From Lithospermum erythrorhizon (taxonomy: Eukaryota; Streptophyta; Magnoliopsida; Boraginales; Boraginaceae): a stretch of 64,000 bases of DNA. The notes below the pieces were generated by a model. That model was given only the letters and a program-made list of their open reading frames with translations, had not been told where the DNA came from and searched no databases. Each line of letters opens with the position of its first letter. The stretch's first letter is position 1. This document shows, one piece after another, positions 25,601-37,547 of the stretch. The position numbers were made by a program, and so were the translations under genes. The stretch is taken from NCBI GenBank assembly GCA_019722365.1, contig JADFUC010000964.1, forward strand, positions 310,001-374,000, written 5' to 3'.

Positions 25601-26924
25601 AATAGTGATAGCTTAGCTCAGTAAACTCTTTACTTATCAACAATTAACCAAAAAAGAATATTTCTTCTATCTCTACCTTCATACGAATCGACATGAAGGT
25701 ACTTCAGCCGTCAATGCAACTCAATTGCATTATTATAGTGGCTATCACATATTTATTGGAAATAAATGTAGAGAGTAAATGGCTATCACATCTTAGTGTA
25801 ACTTCACTCATCTAATCAAATTCACCAACGATTTGAATGCTTCTTTTTATCAAATCAGTGATGTGAATTACTTTTGTGGAGGTAAGACCCACTCTGGTCT
25901 CTCCTCTCCTCCAAGAAAAAAAAATCTAGCCAATGGGTTTTGGACATGTTTGACTAAGTTTCCTTAAATCATAAAAAATGTTTATTTTTCTTATTTTTTT
26001 GGTAAAAACTAATCGTACAAATATTTGACTAAAAGTAATTTATTTATATTTGTAAGGATTTTTACTCCTAAAGCACATTATAAGACTATAAGAGCGACAC
26101 TATATGAAAGCGATTATTAATAGTTACATTTTTCAATTGAAATAACAATTACTTAAATAACAATTAATAGATGTATATCTCCAAAATCGTATGCCATATA
26201 TTAGCATGTAGCGATTTAAAGAGTTATGAGACTTCCTTAGATAATTTCCTTATTTTTTAGATGGATTATGTACATAAATCCACAAATCACTCCTAGAAAA
26301 ATTGAATGTTAATAATGTAATACTATTGAATAATGATGATAGTATTAATAATTACTTATCATGCGGGTCACATTTTTAAAAGCTCATATATATATATATA
26401 TATATATATAAACACGAAGTTGTCTTAAAAGTTTATTTCTTTTCGCTATTTAATCGACTAAAATACCCTTTAATGGCCAGATAATTATATTTTTGCAAAT
26501 TTTAATTAAAATAAAATACTACAAATATAGATCCTATAATATAGGGTTCTTACATGTAAATAAAATTATTTTATCAGAGGACTCTATTACAAGTTGTATA
26601 TATATCAACTTATGTGACTCCAATTAATAAAATTATTAAGTTTGATATAAAATTGGTATATGATTTTTACTTGAATAATCAAAAGTATTATGTTAACAAT
26701 ACGATGAAAATATTGTTAATATATGATGAAAAATATTTAAAGTATTAATATATTTAACGTAATTTACTAAAAAATATTTAATATTCAAATCATTGTTATG
26801 TATACTATAAATTAGCATGACAAAGTTTGTTAATTTGATTATTAAAAAATTAATCTAGACATTCTTTCTAATAATAATTTGTTACTCTTACTGAAAATTC
26901 TTAGGCATGAAGGTAATAAGTGGA
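22683..26924. other. Intergenic AT-rich sequence
   Basis: No gene is recognised. Bases 24530-25060 are less AT-rich and contain a good TATA-like element (CTATATAAAAGC at about 24782) followed by a leader-like stretch, so they could be a relic LTR or viral-type promoter. No coding domain supports this. A pure AT dinucleotide run lies at about 26386-26410. Confidence 0.5.
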
Positions 26925-27620
26925 GTATATAGTAATCATAAGTTATCAATTTTGTTGGTGGAGTTTTAAATAATTGTGACTATTGAAAAAAATTGAACGA
27001 TCTTTTAGACAACGACGTCATATTTAGTATTTATAAATTTTAAATTTTGGTGGTTGAGTTTTAAATAATTTTAACTATTGAAAAAGAAATCCATAAACAT
27101 TTTAGAGACGAGTGGAAATATGTAGTTCTATAATTTTTTATTTTTCCGGTTGAGCTTTTAAATAATATCAATTATTAAACAAGAAAATCAACGATCTTTT
27201 TAGAGATGGGTGTGAAAAATTTAGTATTTATAAATTTTAAATAAATTTGATTGTTGACTTTTAAATAATCAGAACTATTCAAAAAGAAAATTAATTAACT
27301 TTTGTGAGATCAGGTACCATGATATTTTCATAATTTATAAGTTTTGTTAGTCGAGCTTAAAAATGGCTATTGAAAAAAAATTGAACGCTCTTTTTAGAGA
27401 TGAATTTTGTATGTAGTTCTATAATTTAGTGGTTAAATTCTTAATAATTCACTATCAAAAAGTTAAAATCGAACAACCTTGCATTGGCGTAGTATATAAT
27501 ATTCATAATTTTAAAATTTTGTTGGATGATATTTAAATAATTTGATTATTAAAAATGGAAAATTTTACTGAATTTTAGATAAAATTTCTATGTAGTATTC
27601 ATTACTTTATATTTAAAATG
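26925..27620 (+). repeat. Tandem repeat, about 97-bp period, about 7 diverged copies
   Basis: A unit built around TTTTGTTGGTTGAGTTTTAAATAATTxxxACTATTGAAAAA, then AAxTxAACGATCTTTTAGAGA and TAGTATTxATAATTT, recurs with its TTAAATAA core at about 26966, 27062, 27156, 27258, 27355, 27437 and 27525. Spacing is mostly 96-102 bp, shrinking to 82-88 bp in the last copies. Divergence is high and there is no coding frame. Confidence 0.75.
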
Positions 27621-29743
27621 ACGTGGTTTACAAAGACTAAAAAAAGAATCTCTATTCCCATATGACTATCCATCATGAGTAAAATATATGTAAAATTAAC
27701 TTTTTTATTGATCGAGATATGATGTGCTTTAATTTTATATCAATAGCATATAAATTTTACTTATTATGATATATTTTATTACTAATATATATGAAATAAT
27801 TATTATAAATAGTAACTTGACTTGATGTATAATGATTTTTTTTTCAAAACTTCATACTATTTTTAAATTATTATTATTAGATTAACTATAATAATTTAAT
27901 TATATTTTATACATATTTCATCTGTATGCTTATAAAAACTATTAATGTGTACTACCTTAAACTGTGATAAGTTTGTTTATTTTTATTAAAATTAAATAAT
28001 ACAGATAATATCAATTTTGCTATATTATGTTATATATATATAATTTGAGAAAAAAAAAATTATTTTATATTTTATATTTCAAACAATGATGTGAATACTC
28101 ACTTAGTAATATACATACAAGTTAGATATGTATTATAATTTTTATATTATTAAATTTTTACTAGATATCACATTAGCTTACATTGTTTATTTGTTTTACT
28201 CGTTTATTGAATATTAGGAGAGAAATATAACAAGATAAAGTAAATTGAAAATAATAAGGAAGAACTGCTCAAATGAAAACTATTAAAGAGCGTAAACAAT
28301 ACATCCAAAATACCACACATAATAGACAAAACTAACAAATTCACATTTGAAGACATAATTGAGAAGACTAATACTTTGACAAATATAAAATTATTATGAA
28401 AACTTAAACTCATTGTCTTTTGAGCTGTCTATAATTATCCGATGAAATAGAACAATAATATGATTTCCTCATATTATTTTCTTTTAACTATATATGCATG
28501 ATAGTTCTTAATTTAGGCACAAATGTTTTGTGAGAAGATATCAAAGGATTAATATCATCGGCTTAATATTCTTTTAGTCGAGATAAATTATTAATTTGAA
28601 ACCAATATGAGTGAATAATTATATATAATAAAAAAATAAAATGGTACACTAAAAAAAGATATGTCGAGCAACAAATAATAAAAATAGTAAACAACAAGAA
28701 CCGAAAATAGAGTAAATTGATCTTGATAAAGATGATGATTTATCAAGATATCAACTTAATTAACAAATAAAAAAGATAAAAGATGAAATTTGTTGACGAT
28801 TTAAGTATGATAATTGAATTTTATATAATAAAGTTTAAAATATGTGTAGTATATTTTTCGCATTTTTTACGATTTCATGTTTTTTTAAATTTATACGAAG
28901 AATCCTCTACCTCCTTTATAATATTGTACATCATGTGTTGGAGTATTCAGTATAACTATACATGATCTCCATAATAGATGAGATATAATCTTATGGATGC
29001 ACGAAAGGAGGCATGAAGAGGAGGTAGACGATCTTTTACGAGAAAATTGATACTCTTTAAAATATATAAAAGTATATTTATTTGATAATTTTATTTTTCT
29101 ACAATAATTTTATGTTACCTTTTATAATTATAATAATAAAATTAAGTGTAACAAAGCTATCCAACTTTATGTTACATTTTATAATTATAACAATGAAATC
29201 ACGTATAACAAGACTACCACGTGTAACGTACGTTCCTTCTTACTAGTATATTTAAAATCGACTAGTCTCATATAAGAAGCTAAATAAACGGCTAATTACA
29301 TGCACATTGTTCTTTATGTTATCTCTCACTTTAATATTAATATGTACATATTGATTTGGAAAATAAGAAAACTAATTTAGCTAGAAAAATAGAAGAACAC
29401 TCATGCAACAATGCAAGTACGTGTATATAAACATGTAGGAGTATATTAAAATACACTATGCTTGAAAAATGTTAAGTGGTCAAGGCAAAGTTTCTTGGCA
29501 CCCAAAGCAATGCTCTTAATGCACAATCTTTGTTTTCGTTTCCCAAAGATATCTTAAAAGACCAACATCCTCTAAAGCATTGCATTCTTCAAAACCCCAC
29601 GAGTATTATTTTATCTTGCTCCACATTAACAAATAAAAAGGTGAAAATACACAATCAATTCCTGATACTAGGGAAGGTATATTTTTTTAGTCCATGAGGT
29701 TTTGGATGGTAGTTCACATTAATTCTTGAAGATTAAATATAAT
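27621..29743. other. Intergenic AT-rich sequence
   Basis: Very AT-rich, with short A/T runs and no credible gene. The phrase ACTTTATGTTAC(A/C)TTTTATAATTATAA occurs at about 29109 and 29164, suggesting a small local duplication. Confidence 0.5.
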
Positions 29744-30669
29744 TGATGAGTTATAATTTAACTTCATAAGTGTACGAATCGTACAGTAGGATAGCGAGGG
29801 TCGAACCACAAAGAGTTGATTATTTATTTGACTATACTAGTTAAACTATCCTAGAAAGCAATTTAAATAGGAATTGGATTTAAAATTAATTAAACTAAAT
29901 ACAATAATAAAAGAAGTAAATATATATTATAATCTAACTTGTCTGAGTACTAAAGTCTCAGATACCGCTCGTGTGCGGCTTTACCGGTTAAGTTCCTAAA
30001 TTAACTAAAACACTATTATTCATATATGATTTAATTAATGTAAGAACATGAAGCACAAGACAATCTATTAAATCAATTAAGTTATCGTATATTGTCATAT
30101 AACAATTTCCTAATCAATTATTCACTATTTATGTATTATGTTTTCTATACGGTTCATAGCTTAACAATAATACTGGAATAAAATTACACACAATGAATAA
30201 TACAAGAATTAATATAACTGAAAATAAAGATAAATAAATACAAAGTATCCAAAATACTTGACTGCATCAAATCTCCAACAAATTTTAAATTAAAGCATAA
30301 TTAAAAAAATATAGAAAGAATCGATTCAAGAATTATTAAGCGATTGAAACTCCAAGACATGAGTAGTATGTTGTAGCCACTTCTTCTAAGCCTTTCGGCC
30401 GTGAATTACAAGAACAGAGGCTGCTCTGGCTTTTGCTTTTTTTCGTTTATAGAGTACTATAGGTCATTTGACCTATTTCAGTGGATCTATTAATTGTTTC
30501 GGACTTTTTAATTTATTCAAATTCACAGCTTTCTTAAACTAATATTCCTGTAAATAAAAAAATTCAATAAATATCACATATTTGTCAATTAAAATAATAA
30601 AAGCTCATTAAATATATAAATTTAAGCACAATTATATCCCTAAAATATGTGACAAATATTTACTAATCA
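29744..30669 (-). repeat. 3' LTR of the gypsy element
   Basis: On the minus strand it starts at 30669 directly after the GTGTGGGGGAATT purine tract. It ends near 29744 after a GGTTCGACCCTCGCTATCC phrase that is typical of Athila-type U5 ends. Length is about 925 bp. The left boundary is uncertain by a few bases and no matching target duplication was found. Confidence 0.7.
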
Positions 30670-32264
30670 AATTCCCCCACACTTAAGTCATTGCTTGTCC
30701 TCAAGCAAGTCAAATCAAACACTTAATCACATTGCAAGAAGATGAATTCACATGCCTAAAAGTCAAAAAATTCATGTCAGTACATCAAATGACAAGTTCA
30801 ACTCAATATGGTTCAAGAATAGAAATCAAGTAATATTTCATCAACCTTGCTCAATCACAATATTTTACATCAATCAAATTCGAATAATTCACAAAAGTGG
30901 ATATCTCACAATCTTTTCTTTGCTCACAACGCTCACATTTGGCTAGTGTTTACTCTCTGCTCAAATACAAGACACATTCTATCATAGACTTGATTATACA
31001 TCCCTCAATTCTATCTATCATGCATGCAACACAAGTCGGTCTTTATTATATTGTAGTGGACTTTGGGTGATAAGATAGAAATTATTTGCCTGGCAAAACT
31101 TGAGGAAATATGAAATCCAAAGGATTAAATCCATCGGCGAATACGATTCATTGATTCCATCATCAAATATCAAGCAGAAAACTACTAGCTCATTTTCTCA
31201 ATCACACCCCACCAATCAACACTTATTCATTTTTAAGTTACTAGACCCTTAACTGAAACAACAATTTTTTTTCATTTTCTCTTTTTTCATTTTTTTCTTT
31301 TGATTTTTTTTCTCGGGTCTAGTACACCATCTTCCAACACTTCTTCCCCCACACTTCTTTCTTTGCATCAACCACAATAATCACAACATTCATACCACAA
31401 CTAATGAAAAATTCTAAGAATTACACATTCCTCAAGTAGAGAAAATCATGAAGGGAATCAATTTTAAAAGGCTAAAGGCTCATATTATGTGGTTAAATAA
31501 TGAAAATGTTCAACATTAAGTCTCAAAGGGGCTAACTAAGGGATATAATTTTGGGTTAACTTTTTGGAAGAAGTGGGGTAAATCCTAGATGCCTTCATCA
31601 TTCTCATGAAACACACAATCAAATATAGAAGATAGATTCAAAACAAAGTTTTGAATAGTCAAGTATGAGTATCACACATAGAAAGAATAAATCATTATAA
31701 GGCTCAAACACTCACCAAGTATAGGTAATCCACTAACCATGAACTGTTATCTTCTAACTTTATTAGGCAATCATGTGAGCTAAATGACTCGACAAAACTC
31801 AATTTCTAATCAATAGTCTCATCTTGTCTACTAAAGTTCCTATTAGCACAAAACACTTCACCAATAACCAAAAGACAAGCTCATTCGTTCATCAAGCAAA
31901 GCAAAAACACAAGTGGGATAAAAATTTGACTTCACCCCCACTTAAACTCAACATTGTCCCAATGTAACAAAACAGGGCATAGGGAGGGAGGGGACAGTCA
32001 ACTATCATCCAGCAAATATCAATTATTATAAGCACCATCACATATAAAATTTAAACCACAAAGTTACACATTAAAAAAATAAGGAGATAGGAAAGAACAC
32101 TCCCTGAAAAATGGTTGATCAAGCCATTTATCAATAGAAGATGCAACTCCCCCTTCCAATTCAAAGTGAATCACATAATGTAACTCCATAATCTGTAATG
32201 GTTAGCAAAAGAGAAGAAAGAAATACATGAATTTTTTTTTCTTTTTTTCTTTTATAGAGTGTAT

Positions 32265-32300
32265 CCGGACAGCTATCCGTCCCGGATAGGGGCTGTCCGG
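32265..32300. repeat. GC-rich hairpin inside the gypsy element
   Basis: CCGGACAGC (32265-32273) pairs perfectly with GCTGTCCGG (32292-32300). Inside it TATCCG (32274-32279) pairs with CGGATA (32283-32288). The loop is 3 bases, with a 3-base bulge on one side. The 15-bp stem sits in very AT/T-rich non-coding sequence between gag and the 3' LTR. Conserved GC stem-loops in this part of plant gypsy elements may serve RNA packaging or stability, but that is an inference. Confidence 0.8.
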
Positions 32301-32750
32301 TTTTTCCATTTTCTTGTTTTACCCGTTTTTTCTTCTTCTAATCCCATTTTCTTACTTATGATAATGCAAAACAACAACCATCAACTTTATATGCATCAAA
32401 CTTTCCTGAAAAGGCTCAAACAAAATAAACTAAACAAGAACATTAAAAATAAAAGTATTAAACTACTAATGAAAATACAGTAACTAAAATAAAACTTTTA
32501 ACTAGCAAATCACATAATTACGATATCCAACCCCGTCAAACAACAAACCTTGGGCCATCTCCCTTTATGTAAGTGACTTATGTAGTTCCAGTTTAGGAAC
32601 TATTTTAAGTTTTGCACGTTAGGGAGGGAAAACTTTATACCTCGCATACAAATGAGATGTTATCTTTTCCTTAACAAAATATTGGGTCAGATCAACCCAC
32701 TCAACTATAACATCCGAGGTATTTGAATCTTTACTTTTCTCAAAATTAGT

Positions 32751-33660
32751 TTACATGTCAACCCACTCAATTTTAGAATAAAAAGATTCAAACTCTATCC
32801 TATTTTCAGAAAACGGATATACGTGAGTGCGATAGTCATCTTCATCACTTAAGCATACAACATGAGCATTATTTTCTATAGCAAAACTAGAGGCACAAAT
32901 ATCATGCAAAGCAATATCAATAGAAAGATCAGGCTCATCAGGAAATATTAAGTGCAAGTCTAAATTTTGATAATCATTAGTTAAACAAAAAATGAGTAAA
33001 GGCACTCCCTGTTTTGACTCACGATCCCAAATTTGTTGCAGTTGTTGCTCCTTTTCTCCTTCAGTTGGAGAAATAACATCTAGTGTATCATCAACAACCT
33101 TGCACCTTTCAAGCCTTTTTAAAAAAGGAATTGGAGGAACATATGGGGGTGGAGAAGCATAAGGCTCCTCGATGTCATCTATTAGTTCTCTCTTATTCAT
33201 CTCAACATCTATACTAGACTCAAATTCTTCCTCTAACTCAACTTGACTATGATATTGTGTAAATAACATCTCTCCTAACTTCTCTCTTTGCATGTCTAAC
33301 CGCTTATTCTGAGCAACAAGTTCTTCATTATTTCTCTAAATCAATTGAATGATTTCATCCATCTTTTGTTGCTCAAGCATCTTCTCTTCTTGTTCCTTTT
33401 GCCATTGGATAAATCTTTGATGCTCCTCGTGCTCATTCTGCCATTGAAGATATTACAAATGCTCCTTTTGCTTATAACAAGGATGAGGTGGGTAATTATA
33501 ATCAAATGTTGGGGGATGATAATTATAATATGGGTTCCATGATTGATTTCCAACATTAAAATAATTAGTAGCAGGGTACCCATTATCATATTATATACTA
33601 TTGGAATACCCACCTCTAAACCTGTTATTCTGCAACTCACAAAGCCCATTCAGTTGATTA
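32751..33660 (-). pseudogene. Gypsy gag C-terminal / linker remnant
   Basis: The longest frame (32751-33293) encodes about 180 residues, acidic, with the motif PPPYVPPIPFLKRLER near residue 48. This PYVPPxPFPxRL-type motif is typical of the gag-pol linker in Athila-type elements. Upstream in the same minus-strand direction (33294-33660) the same reading frame continues with a Tyr/Asn/Pro-rich stretch (GNQSWNPYYNYHPP) and a Gln/Glu-rich coiled stretch. It is broken by at least three stop codons. No CCHC knuckle or protease is intact, so it is a dead or non-autonomous copy. Confidence 0.65.
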
Positions 33661-33769
33661 ATATTGTATTTGAGCATGTATATCCATACTTATCAATAAT
33701 TTTTTTTTGTTTTAAAAATAAATGACTATAGAAATAAAAATTAGTAAAATCAAACAAATAAACTGAACT

Positions 33770-33784
33770 CCCCGAGCAACGGCG
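33770..33784 (-). other. Gypsy primer-binding region
   Basis: On the minus strand it reads CGCCGTTGCTCGGGG, one insertion away from the Athila-type post-LTR consensus CGCCGTTGCCGGGG. The preceding TTGG of the usual site is missing, and the sequence abuts a copia-type LTR end at 33785. Confidence 0.65.
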
Positions 33785-34050
33785 TGTTAGGATTTAAGAT
33801 CCTTAAATTCCTCCCAGAGTTTCAAGCAATCAACAAGAACGATAGGAATTTAAGTGCGGAAATTAAACAGACACAAAAGATTTATACCAAGGCTACCAAG
33901 AACAAAAGTTATGTTCTTCAAGAATATTATTGACCTAATATTCTTCTAGGATGATTATTTCTCTATTCTATTATTTGTGTGATAAATAAAACTCATAGAG
34001 AACACCTTTATTTATAGGTAAAAGACAAAACCTAACTAGAAAGAATTTAA
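33785..34050 (-). repeat. Partial copia LTR (TATA-R-U5) inside the gypsy 5' LTR
   Basis: The reverse complement matches the LTR family of the 13137-16210 element from just upstream of its TATA box (CCTATAAATA) through CTATGAGTTTTATTTATCAC to the terminal ATCTTAAATCCTAACA. The match ends exactly at the LTR terminus and is immediately followed by the gypsy primer-binding region. The upstream U3 part of the copia LTR is absent; its place is taken by gypsy LTR sequence. Confidence 0.8.
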
Positions 34051-34061
34051 ATTCCCAACAA

Positions 34062-34455
34062 GTTCTGAATTAAAACATAATTAAAAAAAGTACAGAAAGA
34101 ATCGATTCAGAAATTATTAAGCGATTAAAACTCCAAAACATGAGTAGTATGTTGTAGCCACTTCTTCTAATCCTTTCGGCTGTGAATTACAAGAACAGAG
34201 GCTGCTCTGGCTTTTGCTTTTTTTCTTTTATAGAGTACAATTTCAGTAGATTCAAGTCCGGATTTTATTAATTATTTCGTATTTTTTTAATTTATTTATT
34301 TTTTCTAATTTGTTCGAAAGTTCACAACTTTTAACGAATATTTCTACAAAATACAAATATCAATAAATATCACATATTTGTCAATTAAAATAATAAAAAC
34401 TCATTAAATATACACAATTATATTTCTAAAATACGTGACAAATATGTACTAATCA
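34062..34455 (-). repeat. Gypsy 5' LTR, U3 part only
   Basis: It aligns with the outer part of the 3' LTR (30255-30669), including the phrase CATACTACTCATG and TTCACxGCCGAAAGGxTT, and then stops at about 34062 where homology switches to copia LTR. The other roughly 500 bp of the gypsy LTR are missing on this side. Confidence 0.75.
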
Positions 34456-36060
34456 AATTACACATAATCATCTATTTACTTTTCACAATCAATAATGTGT
34501 TATGCCTTAAAGTACTTAATAATGTATACGTAGTACTATGAAAATACAATTAATGTATTGATTGTATACTAAAAAGATTTGGGTGACCTAAAAAGACTCA
34601 TTTTATTGCATTGTATAGAGGGGCATAAATTGAGGACGGCTTTACGTCATTTGAAGTGGTAGTTTAAAATATACATTAATTTTTTTTTAACGAGTTTGAT
34701 GAAATGTTGTCAAATATATATCATACTTCTAGACAAATTTAGCTTCAGGTATCTAATTTTTAGTTAAAATTGTAATAAAAAACTTAATTATATCATAAAA
34801 CTCTCAATAAAAATAAAAGATTGATAAACAAAAGAGTTATAGCAAAAATAAAAAATATATTTTTGTCAAGATTTAAACTTTAGTCATTATAATATATCTA
34901 CTTATCAATTTATTTATTAGAATTTTTTCAGTTGAACCACCGTAAACTAATGTAGGTCTGTCACTGGGCATAATACAAATTCGATTAACTTCATCATTTC
35001 AATTCTCTCAAAGACAAAACGGAATAGAAGATATCCAGGGGAGAAACAAGAACACACATATTTCAATAAAATAGATCAATAGAATAGCTTGAATTAATGG
35101 TGCAAAGTCAGTTGCTCGAGGAGTAAATTGGGGGAAGAAGAAGCCAAATGGCACTACAAATAAATAAATGACTTGCCAAGCTTTATTGCTAGAAGCCAAA
35201 GCCCCCAATCCCAGTCAAGCTAGTCAAACATTTTACAGTCCATTGTCCAATGTTAGAGAGAATACGGAGTACACATCATCTTACTATCAATTTTTCATAT
35301 TTAATTACTCATTTAAGAAACATAATTCACAAGAACAGAAAATTCATTTAACTAATAAACAGAACGAAAATTCATTTAAAATACACTAATACCTAAACTT
35401 ATTACTAAGCAACACATAGATTAACTTTTACCAATTGTTATTTGTAATTCGATGGAAATGCTCTTAGTACTAAATGTTCATACTTTTTTCATCAATGTAG
35501 CACCTAATCTAGTACGGAATAATAGGGAACATTTCCAACAAATACCAAAATCACACTAACCACTTCTTCATATACTCTCTCTTCAACTCATTTTTATTGA
35601 TATTATTAGCTCTTAATCTTAAAAATAAAAACATCAATTAAATTTTAATTAGAATTTGTAATATATATGAACTTTGGTGTACAATAAATACTACGTACCA
35701 ATTTGGCCAAACACCTTGTAACTACCATTGCATACTTTATACTACAAAGGCGAAGACATAAAAATAGGAAGATATGGATTCATATATCTTTAGACTCTAG
35801 TTATTATTCCAAGCAACACACACAATCCCTCCCCCATCCCTCCTATTTCCCCCTTCTTTTTCTTTATGTTCTTCCTTTGTGCCCATTAAAGAATGAAAAT
35901 GGCACATTACCAATCATCCTTTCCCCTCAATAGGAAACAACCATCATTGCTACCAACAATCCTTTTCAACCCCCTTAGAAACTTGTGCTTCTAAGACATT
36001 CCTTACCTCCTTCACATCTTCCCATATTCATTCCCTTTCTCCATCATCTCTGCACAAATC
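34456..36060. other. Intergenic sequence upstream of the BPS1-like gene
   Basis: No gene is seen. The sequence is AT-rich with short degenerate MITE-like ends (CGGAGTACA at about 35267). The last 250 bp are pyrimidine-rich and probably belong to the promoter of the next gene. Confidence 0.5.
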
Positions 36061-36061
36061 T

Positions 36062-36179
36062 ACCCCCCCCCCCCTCTTTATAACCTTTTGCAATCCCCCC
36101 TTTGCTCAACAAGTATTATATATATTGTGTTCATATTAAAAAAAACAAATAGATACTTACTCCCCCACCTACTGTAGCA
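36062..36179 (+). promoter_or_regulatory. Promoter and leader of the BPS1-like gene
   Basis: A run of 12-13 C residues (about 36062-36074) is directly followed by TCTTTATAACC, a TATA-like element at about 36077. This would place transcription start near 36105-36115 and give a 5' leader of about 70 bases before the ATG at 36180. The homopolymer C run is unusual for a TATA-proximal position and may be length-variable. Confidence 0.5.
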
Positions 36180-37547
36180 ATGGATACAAATTCAGTAAGT
36201 GGATTTTATTCATTTCTAACAAGAGGCATAGATGATCTTGAACGTGTTTTTGTATCAAATAACTTCATGTCAATTCAATTCTTGCAAAGGGTACTTTCAG
36301 TTTTGAGATCTTTTCATACTCAGTTAACACTTCTTGTACAAAAACTGCAATTGCCTGTTGGAGAGAAATGGCTTGATGAGTATATGGATGAAAGCTCTAA
36401 GCTTTGGGAAGTTTGTCATGTTCTCAAGTCTGGTGTATCAGGCATGGAGAATTATTACTCTTCTGCCTTCAATATAACTTCTTCTCTACATGAACTTCCT
36501 ACTCTTAATTCACAGCTTAATCTCCAGGTAATTTTGAAACACAAATATCATTAAAAAGGCAATCTTTTTTGCTTTTTTATTAGTTCATTGCTTTTATCAT
36601 GATCAGTTTTCACTTTTTATTTTTATCCTAATGTAAAAAAGGACTCTGTTTTAATGATCTTTTTTGGGTTTTTGCCCAAGAATATTAATCCATTTAGCCT
36701 AAAAAGAGTAATCTTTGTTGATAAAGTATGTTGATTAGCAATTCTAGGGTAATCTTTGTAACGGCTAAGGTTGCATATTATACGAGGGTTAAACAGGAGA
36801 CTATTAAGTGGCATTAGGACATCTAAATGTTAACTAAGAATAGCAATACCAATAGAAAAATAATGTTTCTTGGCAGCTTGAGAGGTTTTTTTTATATGTT
36901 TTTTATTCGTTTTTTATGGTATTTTGAAGCAGGTAATGAGAGCAATAAATGGTTGTAGAAGAGAAGCAGTGGGAATGGAAGAAGAGAACAGGGCATTAAT
37001 AGAGACAAGAATTGAGCCACTTTCATTACGTTTCGACGAAGTTGTTTCAGTTGAATCAAAGCTGAATGGATTCAATGGTTTCAGAGGAGTTCTTTATGCA
37101 ATGAGGAATGTTAGCTCACTTTTGCTAATGATTTTGCTGTATGGTTTAGTGTATTGTTGGCCTGGATCAAATTTTCTTGGAGGGGGTGGGTATGAGGGGG
37201 GGTGTTTGTTTTTTGGGTCATCATTTATGAAGTCAACTACAAGATTGCAGCAGAGGATGGTGTCTGAGATCAATCAGATAGGTGGTGGAGCTGGAATTTT
37301 ACTATATGAATTTAGGAAATCAAAGATTACAATTGAAGAATTGAGGGGGGAATTGGAGAGGAGGTGTTCAATTGGTTCAGTTGATTGGGAATCAGAAGTT
37401 TTTGTGAGGGAGAGATTGGAGAATTTGAAATGTTATTTGGGGCTTTTGAGATCTGGAACTGAGAATATCATAGGACAACTTGATGATTTCTTTGATGAAA
37501 TTGTTGAAGGAAGAAAGACACTTCTTGATTTTTGCAGTCAGAGGTAG
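36180..37547 (+). CDS. BPS1-like (BYPASS1 family) protein
   Basis: Two exons, 36180-36527 and 36933-37547, are joined in phase 0 (CCAG|GTAATT ... AAGCAG|GTAATG), giving 320 residues. The family signature is strong: [19 protein letters not shown] near residue 60, [20 protein letters not shown] right after the junction, [19 protein letters not shown], and a C-terminal [24 protein letters not shown] hydrophobic stretch ([14 protein letters not shown], about residues 178-191) could be a membrane segment. BPS1 in Arabidopsis limits a root-derived mobile signal that arrests shoot growth; other members are uncharacterised. Which paralogue this is cannot be decided, so the biochemical role is unknown. 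Length is in the usual family range. Confidence 0.85.

Larger units (their letters stand above)
29744..34455 (-). mobile_element. Athila-type Ty3/gypsy element, non-autonomous
   Basis: The element reads on the minus strand. The 3' LTR is about 29744-30669; the 5' LTR remnant is about 34062-34455. Both LTRs share the outer start TGATTAGTA and long matching stretches (for example TTCACGGCCGAAAGG-like and AGCAGCCTCTGTTCTTG). Just inside the 3' LTR the minus strand reads CTTGAGGACAAGCAATGAC then AAGTGTGGGGGAATT, the classic Athila/TAT pre-LTR sequence with its polypurine tract. CGCCGTTGCTCGGGG at 33770-33784 matches the Athila-type post-LTR site (CGCCGTTGCCGGGGA). Only gag-linker remnants are present; protease, reverse transcriptase and integrase are absent. 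Confidence 0.8.

Noticed and set aside
29476..29697. 73-residue plus-strand frame before the gypsy 3' LTR
   Set aside because: No recognisable domain, AT-rich composition, no promoter or splice context.
33341..33649. 102-residue minus-strand frame next to the gypsy gag remnant
   Set aside because: It lies in a different frame from the Tyr/Asn/Pro-rich gag-like sequence and is only a shadow of it.
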